From: Neoroseomonas terrae
GTDB lineage: Bacteria; Pseudomonadota; Alphaproteobacteria; Acetobacterales; Acetobacteraceae
Assembly (NCBI RefSeq): GCF_018129025.1
Contig: NZ_JAAEDI010000033.1
Coordinates: 1-62,948, forward strand
Direction: 5' to 3'
DNA length: 62,948 nt
Part shown: piece after piece, positions 32,582 to 37,972 of the stretch
Layout: each line of letters begins with the position of its first letter
Position numbering within the stretch: position 1 is the stretch's first letter
The notes under the pieces: generated by a model
What the model saw: the letters and a program-made list of their open reading frames with translations, nothing else
The model's database searches: none
What the model was told of the DNA's origin: nothing
Program-made: the position numbers and the translations under genes

Positions 32582-33187
32582 TCAGTGTTTGGTGCCGGCG
32601 CTGGAGGCAGGCCCGATGATCTCCATGGTGACGGCCTCAGCGCCCGGCGGCTCAAACAGCACCACCGCATCCTCATTGCGATCGGTGCAAACGAATGCGA
32701 TGTCAGTCTTCTTCACGCGGGTAGTGACGATGGCCGGGCTGGGAACACTGATACCCCGATGCCCTGCGGCGAAACCTACCGCTACGTCGCGCCGCAGCGT
32801 CCAGGCTAGGCCGAGAGGGACCGTCGCAGACTGACCACGATAGACCGTGACCTCGTCCGGCAGCGCGTCATAGGCCGCCCGATCGGTCGGCTCCATGCAC
32901 CCTGGCGACCATGCGGCGCGGAGCTCCTCGAACCAAATGATATAGTCGTCGAGCGGGATTCTATCGAATCCTGACCACTCATCCGCGATAAGGCGCCAGA
33001 AGAGTGCGTCATCTGCATTTGCCATATTGTAATACAGCGCCAATAATTCTACGGGCCGCTCGGTCGAGTTGCACCAACGGAACAGGAAGTCGGGGATCGC
33101 GGCGGCATCGCCCGACTCCACCAGTGCCTCTCGCGCCTCACGATACCGCTCGAACTCGGCTTCGAGGCTTGGAAGTTTATACGTCAT
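32582..33187 (-). CDS. Putative ADP-ribosyltransferase-like protein
   Basis: A 201-residue protein. The N-terminal half is helical and acidic. The C-terminal half (about 112-185) has the order expected of an R-S-E-type ADP-ribosyltransferase fold: VYRGQ (Arg117), GLAWTLRRDVAVGFA (about 126-140, in the place of the S-T-S segment) and RNEDAVVL with Glu172. The middle motif is AWT rather than STS/SWT, so catalysis is uncertain. It is the last of four overlapping genes on the minus strand. Its ATG lies inside the preceding 23-codon frame, without a strong ribosome site of its own. An effector, toxin or phage-related role is possible. Confidence 0.55.
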   Translation of the reverse strand: MTYKLPSLEAEFERYREAREALVESGDAAAIPDFLFRWCNSTERPVELLALYYNMANADDALFWRLIADEWSGFDRIPLDDYIIWFEELRAAWSPGCMEPTDRAAYDALPDEVTVYRGQSATVPLGLAWTLRRDVAVGFAAGHRGISVPSPAIVTTRVKKTDIAFVCTDRNEDAVVLFEPPGAEAVTMEIIGPASSAGTKH

Positions 33188-33248
33188 GGTCGTGCTCGTC
33201 GGTGTAAGTGATGAGGATCGGCTCGGCGGGGTCGAGGGGTTCGGTCAC
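33177..33248 (-). CDS. Possible 23-residue coupled peptide
   Basis: A frame of 24 codons starting GTG (33248), overlapping the stop of the 80-residue gene (GTGA) and ending 8 bp inside the start of the ART-like gene. The acidic product begins VTEPLDPAEP and ends DEHDHDV. It could be a leader that couples translation of the two flanking genes rather than a functional peptide. Confidence 0.3.
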   Translation of the reverse strand: MTEPLDPAEPILITYTDEHDHDV

Positions 33249-33487
33249 TGGAACGCCTCGGGGTTCATGGTCAGGGGCCGGGCGGCCCAGTCGGGATCGG
33301 GATCGGGCACCGGGTCGAGCGTCACGATGATGAAGCGATCCTGGACGTGCCCGATCATGATGTGGCCGTAGTGCGCGCTGCGCCCGACCGAGATCGGCCA
33401 TCTTCCGTCGAGCATGATGGTTTCGACGCTGGTGAGGTCATCGACGATCGCGCTGTAGGTAGCGGCGCTGATGTGCTCCACCCTCAC
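33245..33487 (-). CDS. Hypothetical protein, 80 aa, second gene of the ART-like operon
   Basis: The protein starts with GTG at 33487, overlapping the previous stop by four bases (GTGA). It is a compact mixed alpha/beta sequence (VETIMLDGRWPISVG, HIMIGHVQDRFIIVTLDP) ending in an acidic/proline stretch (PDPDPDW). I do not recognise the family. Context suggests it functions with the ART-like protein. Confidence 0.6.
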   Translation of the reverse strand: MRVEHISAATYSAIVDDLTSVETIMLDGRWPISVGRSAHYGHIMIGHVQDRFIIVTLDPVPDPDPDWAARPLTMNPEAFQ

Positions 33488-33693
33488 GGTGCGGGCACCT
33501 GGACAGTGTCGGGGCTGCCATCTTGGATGAGATAGACCTCGCTGCCGCCGCCCGGCTGGATGGTCGAGACCATGCCAAGAACTGGATGAAGCAGATCCAG
33601 GCGCAGGCTGGATGGCCGGTCATCGTGAAGCAAAATCTCGGACGCTGATATGATATCGGCGGCATATCCGAAATTGATCAAAGAAATATCCAC
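33484..33693 (-). CDS. Hypothetical protein, 69 aa, first gene of the ART-like operon
   Basis: The start GTG at 33693 is preceded by an excellent ribosome-binding site (AGGAGAG, six bases away), which anchors the operon. The product has the segments LINFGYAADIISASEILLHDD and GGGSEVYLIQDGS. Its family is not recognised. A small immunity or chaperone partner for the ART-like protein is one possibility (inference). Confidence 0.6.
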   Translation of the reverse strand: MDISLINFGYAADIISASEILLHDDRPSSLRLDLLHPVLGMVSTIQPGGGSEVYLIQDGSPDTVQVPAP

Positions 33694-33747
33694 TTACTCT
33701 CTCCTAATTTGCGGACGGTTAGATAATAAGACAGATGCTGCAGATAG

Positions 33748-33769
33748 AAAATCCTATTTCATAGATTTT
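33748..33769 (-). promoter_or_regulatory. AT-rich inverted repeat upstream of the ART-like operon
   Basis: AAAATCCTA and TAGATTTT form near-complementary arms around TTTCA, about 55-75 bp before the operon's first start codon. They lie in a 137-bp AT-rich gap that contrasts with the GC-rich surroundings. Candidate operator or promoter element. Confidence 0.35.
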
Positions 33770-33830
33770 ATTTGGTGACTTTCTACTGCGGGCATTAGTC
33801 AGCGATGACTTATCTCTTCCGTTGGGCACT

Positions 33831-34871
33831 TCATGGTGGGCCTGTAGCTTGGGCTGGCGGTTGATGGTCGGCGTCGGCCACCTGGGCGTGGTTTTGGTGT
33901 TCGAGGTGGGGATGCGGCTGCGTGAGGGTGTGCGCCGATGATTTAGTGGCGCTGGTGATCTGCGGGGCGGCGGTGGTTGGCGTGTTCGACGTGGCGCTCG
34001 TGTTCGCGTTTTCGACGGGGCTGGCCGCCACCTGGGCGGGTTTGGGCATGGGTGCGCCGGCTTCCTGCCGGGCTTCGCTCATGGCACGTAGCTTGGCTTG
34101 CCGTGCACGGAACGGCTGGATGGGGTCGGCCAGCGTCGCCGTGTCGGTGTAGCCGGCTTTCTGGCGGGCTTCTTTGCTGATGCTCGGGGCAATGATGACG
34201 CGCGGCCCGTGGATCGTCCCCTGGGGCTCGCGGAGGTGGTTGGGGTGGAAGCGGTCACGCAGGATCGGATCGAGACCCGGGGCAGCCTTGGGGGTCGTCA
34301 GCACTGCATGCGCGGTCGCGTCGTCGCAGCCCTTCAGGTGGTAGGTGAGGGCCCGGTGAGCGTTGGTGTCGCCAAGGAGTGCCGGTTCGATCTTGATTGG
34401 CGTGTAGGTGGCGTTGCGAGCGGTCTTCCAGCGAAACCGGCGCTTGAAGACGCTGACAAAGCGTCCGTGGAAGAAGGCGCGCTCAGCGTCGTTCGTCGGG
34501 CTGTGCAAAAGAACGTTCGCGTGCAGGCCATGGCCGCCGCAGGACGGGTTCTCCAACGTGATGGTGTAGGCGGGTGCAACGCCGAGCCGGGTGGCGGTGA
34601 ACTCGACTGCGTTCTCGACGGCGGTGGCGAACATCCTGGTCGCCGCCCTGGTGGTCCTGCCCCGAGGGACGAACCATGCCCCCTGGGCGTCGATCGTCAC
34701 ACTGGTATTGAGCGGCGTGCCCTGCACGGCGGCGAAGTGGAAGGCGTTGATGGCGTCCAGGAACTCGGGCGCGGTGATGGCGGTCGAAGGTTGGGGCTTG
34801 CCCCTGGGAGTGGTGCGGCGCCCTGTTGATGGGCGCTTGGTTGGTGGGCTTGGTTTAGATGGCGATGGCAT
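33831..34871 (-). CDS. Putative HUH/Rep-like protein of the element
   Basis: A 346-residue protein. The N-terminal 32 residues are Ser/Pro/Lys/Arg-rich. A folded domain (about 33-225) contains HGLHANVLLH (114-123), which resembles the His-hydrophobe-His strand of HUH replication initiators/relaxases. It is followed by RALTYHLKGCD (173-183), placing a Tyr and Lys (Tyr177, Lys180) where Rep proteins carry Y-x2/3-K. The last 90 residues are Ala/Thr/Pro/His-rich and probably disordered. The match to HUH enzymes is pattern-level only; it could also be a phage-type protein of unknown function. Confidence 0.45.
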   Translation of the reverse strand: MPSPSKPSPPTKRPSTGRRTTPRGKPQPSTAITAPEFLDAINAFHFAAVQGTPLNTSVTIDAQGAWFVPRGRTTRAATRMFATAVENAVEFTATRLGVAPAYTITLENPSCGGHGLHANVLLHSPTNDAERAFFHGRFVSVFKRRFRWKTARNATYTPIKIEPALLGDTNAHRALTYHLKGCDDATAHAVLTTPKAAPGLDPILRDRFHPNHLREPQGTIHGPRVIIAPSISKEARQKAGYTDTATLADPIQPFRARQAKLRAMSEARQEAGAPMPKPAQVAASPVENANTSATSNTPTTAAPQITSATKSSAHTLTQPHPHLEHQNHAQVADADHQPPAQATGPP

Positions 34872-35195
34872 GATGGTTGGATTGCTGTTCCTGTTTGGTG
34901 GTTCCCCTTCTCTACTAACTCTTACTTACTAGCCGCGCTCCGCGCGGAACCTCCTGTCGGCAGCAAAGCCAAGGAAAAGTTGGCGTTCAGCCGATCCCAT
35001 AAGCGTGTCGAACCCTGAAAATAAGGGACGGATACGGAATGAACTGGCATGGTGGAGCGCGTGGTCGTGGCATGCGGCTACTATAGGCGAGAGGGGTCGA
35101 ACTTGCCCCGACTTGCAAATGTGTCGGGAATTTCAACCCCGGGTTGTTTCCGGGTCGGGTTGCCGGTCGGTCTGCATTTTCTAGGACTTCGGTCG
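34872..35195. other. Non-coding stretch with stacked inverted repeats
   Basis: This 324-bp gap lies upstream of the HUH-like gene and downstream of the HTH gene. It contains CCGCGC/GCGCGG at 34934-34948, CCCGAC/GTCGGG at 35107-35128 and CAACCC/GGGTTG at 35134-35146, plus an AT-rich start. Clustered repeats next to a possible Rep gene suggest an origin or a control region. A 70-codon frame at 34987-35199 crosses it but looks unconvincing. Confidence 0.4.
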
Positions 35196-35858
35196 TCACG
35201 GGGCCGCACCGAGCACGGTCGCCTCGTCGCCCTCGATCACGACCTCATCGGCTCCGGGATCGGCGGTCTCGTCGGCGCTATGGTCCTGCGTCCCCGGGCG
35301 GGTGATTGCGTCCTCTTCCTCTTGCTGCCGCCGCACGTCGGCCACCTCGGCCGGGGTCATCTCCTTCACGACAAGCTCAGGCGGATCACCGTCATGAACA
35401 CTGCCCCTGAGATCGAGACCAAGGGCAACGAACCGTGCCGTGCGCGTGCGGCTGATGATGGCGGCGGCGCTGTCGAGAGCGCGGAGGACGGCGGCAGCGG
35501 ATGCGATCTCCCCAGACGCAGCCTGCTCGGCTGCGGCCATGGCTAGGGCTTCGATGCGGGTGGCGTTCTTGTAGGTCTCATCCCGCGTCCAGCGGACACG
35601 TGCCGCAGTGTCGGGATGCTCAGGCATTACGTCTGACAAAATGCGGGCGCTGACGGCTGTGGCTATCGCAGCGCTCGCGGCACCTCTCTTCGCGCCGAGG
35701 CGCAGGAGGGCAGCCTGCACCCCCCTCCTGGACATGGAATACTTCGCAGCCAGGTCTTCGGCGGTGACGGTGCCCGACTCCCAGAGGGCCTTCATTGCTC
35801 CTTCGTCCGCTGGCAAGAGGCGACGGTAGCGGCGGGCGGTGGTCGGCTCGGATGTCAT
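35196..35858 (-). CDS. HTH protein, possibly terminase-small-subunit-like
   Basis: A 220-residue protein. An N-terminal helix-turn-helix is seen at about residues 20-60 (MKALWESGTVTAEDLAAKY then MSRRGVQAALLRLGAK), similar in layout to phage small terminase or homeodomain-like DNA-binding proteins. A helical middle follows (residues 85-150). The C-terminus is acidic (EEEDAITRP to DEVVIEGDEAT). It overlaps the upstream 95-residue gene (ATGA). No large terminase is present, so a regulatory or packaging-relic role is open. Confidence 0.55.
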   Translation of the reverse strand: MTSEPTTARRYRRLLPADEGAMKALWESGTVTAEDLAAKYSMSRRGVQAALLRLGAKRGAASAAIATAVSARILSDVMPEHPDTAARVRWTRDETYKNATRIEALAMAAAEQAASGEIASAAAVLRALDSAAAIISRTRTARFVALGLDLRGSVHDGDPPELVVKEMTPAEVADVRRQQEEEDAITRPGTQDHSADETADPGADEVVIEGDEATVLGAAP

Positions 35859-36142
35859 GCGGACGATGCGGCGCGCGACGGCAGCGCCATGTCCGTTCGG
35901 AGATCAGCCCAGGCGGCGTCCCATCGAGGATCACTCTTCACCCAGGTGAAGAATCTCGGAGGGCAGTTCCGAAAGATACCCTCGCGACAGAAGAGGGAGG
36001 CCATAGCATTCGGGAAGAGACCAGCGCCGTCGGCGATGTCCTCAAGGGAGGCAATGCCCGTGGCGTGGGAGTAAGCACACCAAACGAATATGGTTGGTGT
36101 CAGTTCTGGGGCGCCAATGGCGGGCTCGTTGAGCTTGGGCAC
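35855..36142 (-). CDS. Hypothetical protein, 95 aa
   Basis: The start is GTG at 36142. The protein contains IASLEDIADGAGLFPNAMASLF and FTWVKSDPRWDAAWADLRTDMA. It might be a small DNA-binding or phage-like protein, but the family is not recognised. It is first in a coupled pair with the HTH gene and has a plausible promoter just upstream. Confidence 0.55.
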   Translation of the reverse strand: MPKLNEPAIGAPELTPTIFVWCAYSHATGIASLEDIADGAGLFPNAMASLFCREGIFRNCPPRFFTWVKSDPRWDAAWADLRTDMALPSRAASSA

Positions 36143-36177
36143 TGTGGTCGTCTCGCTGCAATTGTGCTGTGTGCCCT

Positions 36178-36207
36178 ATTCTACCACGCATTCATTGCGC
36201 ATCTCAA
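36178..36207 (-). promoter_or_regulatory. Predicted promoter for the 95-aa/HTH genes
   Basis: On the minus strand TTGAGA (36207-36202), 18 bp, TAGAAT (36183-36178), ending 35 bp before the GTG start. It lies in a locally AT-rich patch. Confidence 0.45.
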
Positions 36208-36379
36208 TATTTGATACAAATCTCATGTGCCGACCCGGACCGGAATGCCAAGGGTTCTGCCGGGTGCAGCGATCCAGCCGGCAAATGCCCGACTGTGGCC
36301 GGCCCTTGAGCATGGGCGTTGGGAGCGCCACGGCCGGCAATGCCAACCGCCGCGCTGCATCCCGCCAGCCCACGAGCAT

Positions 36380-37018
36380 TCACATGCCCCAGAGGGCTAA
36401 AGCCTTCTCCGCGCTGCTGGGATCGGCCTGGATGCGATAGACCGCCTGACGAGACAGGCCGGCCTCCCTGGCAACGGACGCGATCGCCTTGCCTTGCGCG
36501 AGCATGTCATGGACCAGGGTCAGAGCCTTCCGGTCATATTCCGGCTTGCGGCCCCTGTAGGCCGTGCGATCGGTCTGTGCCTTGGCATGGGCGATGCCGG
36601 CCTTCTGGGCTTCCTTGGTGGCCTCTGCCTGCGCTTGCGCGGTCGCGGCGAGGAACCCGATCAGGGCGTCGCGAACGGCCATCTGGACGGGGTCGGTCGT
36701 CGCGCCGTCGAACACCATCCCATTAATGATGGTCCGCACGATGATGCCCTTGCGGATAAGTTCGCGCAGGTTGTCCGTGATGTCGTTGTAGTCGCGACCC
36801 AGCCGATCGACCCAGCGCACGACCAGGGTGTCGCCGGCCCGCAGCATGTCGAAGAGTCGGCGACCGTTCGGCCGGTCGCGAAGCTTCATGGAGACGCCGG
36901 AGACGCCCTCATCGAAGACGACATGGTCGAACTGGAAGCCGGCCTTCTCAGCTTGGGTCCGCTGGTGGGCGATGGTCTGTTCGGCGGTGCTGACCCGACC
37001 GTAGAGGATAATCGCCAT
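36380..37018 (-). CDS. Serine recombinase (resolvase/invertase, Pin-like)
   Basis: A 212-residue small serine recombinase. The catalytic Ser10 is in ILYGRVSTAEQ. The family arginines are in MKLRDRPNGRR and VRWVDRLGRDYNDI. The long E-helix region runs GFLAATAQAQAEATKEAQKAG, and a C-terminal Hin-type HTH (GKAIASVAREAGLSRQAVYRIQ) follows. I chose the ATG at 37018 because it starts exactly at the fold; an upstream start adds 26 unrelated residues. Its target may be an inversion or resolution site within the element. No transposase is adjacent. Confidence 0.9.
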   Translation of the reverse strand: MAIILYGRVSTAEQTIAHQRTQAEKAGFQFDHVVFDEGVSGVSMKLRDRPNGRRLFDMLRAGDTLVVRWVDRLGRDYNDITDNLRELIRKGIIVRTIINGMVFDGATTDPVQMAVRDALIGFLAATAQAQAEATKEAQKAGIAHAKAQTDRTAYRGRKPEYDRKALTLVHDMLAQGKAIASVAREAGLSRQAVYRIQADPSSAEKALALWGM

Positions 37019-37447
37019 GGATGCCGCCGCCCGTCCGTTGAGATGATGTCCATTTGTATATTCGTCCAAATGGAGAAGGTCAACCCTAGCGGACATTCCC
37101 TACGGGCGATTTCAGGACGTCCACTGAGGTATACTCTAACGGACGGCGGCAGCCACGCACGGCTGGGCAGCAAGTGCCGTGCGGAACGCGCCGGCCGGCG
37201 CCTATGGCTCTGTCTTGATGCGTTTCGCGCGTGAAAACTCGGGCGTTGACGATCCAGCCCACGTGTGACGGGGCCACGGCTTAGCGATATCGCGGCAGCG
37301 CTTAATGATGCGCCCCATCCGAGCTTCAAGAGCGCTATATCGCCGAGCATAGAAGGGCAGTTCCGCCCCCTCTCTCTGAGTGGCAGTCTGTCGGGGACGA
37401 CACCGCGATAACATAGAAACCAAAGAGCATTTGCGAAGGGACCTTCA
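37019..37447. other. 429-bp gap upstream of the serine recombinase and nuclease-like gene
   Basis: No gene is supported. An 8-bp inverted repeat TCCATTTG/CAAATGGA (37049-37074, 10-bp spacer) lies 31 bp before the recombinase start and could be its operator or crossover site. The right half carries the promoter region of the plus-strand nuclease-like gene and becomes AT-rich. Confidence 0.4.
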
Positions 37448-37942
37448 ATGCATCCAGTCGATTTGATTAATCTAAAGCGAAATCATATTCAGCGCCTAGC
37501 AAATCAAAATGGAGCCGCTGGAGAGCAGGAAATTCTTTCTTCAAATAGGAATTTGGTAGCACGCCCAAAAGGACACGGACTTAACGTCCTAATGAACGCA
37601 TTGAAAGAAAGTGGAATAATTATTAAACGATCGAGTTTCGATGCAATTTCCATTCCGGCGGGAGTTAGTGTAGATTTTCGCGACATGGCATCCGTAAAAG
37701 AGGCACTATCAAAATTAGTCTTTGTCGAACTCAAGACCGCAAATCAAGCGCGAGTTCGGCCCGATTTTTCCGGATTCTTTTTCGCTTTCACCGAGGGGGA
37801 GATTCTGGCATCGGAAGCGCTGGGGCCGAGGCACCGGGTCATGTTATTTAACAAAGCAACTGGCGCTACGCTCCTAACCTCAGTCCCTGAGGTTCTTGCA
37901 AAAGCGAAATCGACTAATTGGCAAGTTTCAATCCAGCTGTAG
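37448..37942 (+). CDS. PD-(D/E)xK nuclease-like small protein
   Basis: A 164-residue protein in conspicuously AT-rich DNA. The order of elements fits a restriction-endonuclease-like core: RSSFDAISI with Asp65, then LVFVELKTANQ with Glu94-x-Lys96, followed by RVRPDFSGFFFAFTEGEI and HRVMLFNKATG. The active site is thus D…ExK. I know of no characterised member. It converges on the zinc-hook ATPase gene with 30 bp between stops, so they are neighbours but not one operon. A defence role is plausible by context only. Confidence 0.5.
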   Translation: MHPVDLINLKRNHIQRLANQNGAAGEQEILSSNRNLVARPKGHGLNVLMNALKESGIIIKRSSFDAISIPAGVSVDFRDMASVKEALSKLVFVELKTANQARVRPDFSGFFFAFTEGEILASEALGPRHRVMLFNKATGATLLTSVPEVLAKAKSTNWQVSIQL

Positions 37943-37972
37943 ATGCTGTTACGTCCAGATCAGATTGAGCGT

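Noticed and set aside
34987..35199. 70-codon frame following the HTH gene with a GTGA overlap
   Set aside because: The product is proline/arginine-rich without fold-like features and it crosses three inverted repeats; kept as probable non-coding.
36176..36379. 67-codon frame after the serine recombinase
   Set aside because: Adjacent start but no ribosome site, and unlike any protein family; it spans a predicted promoter.
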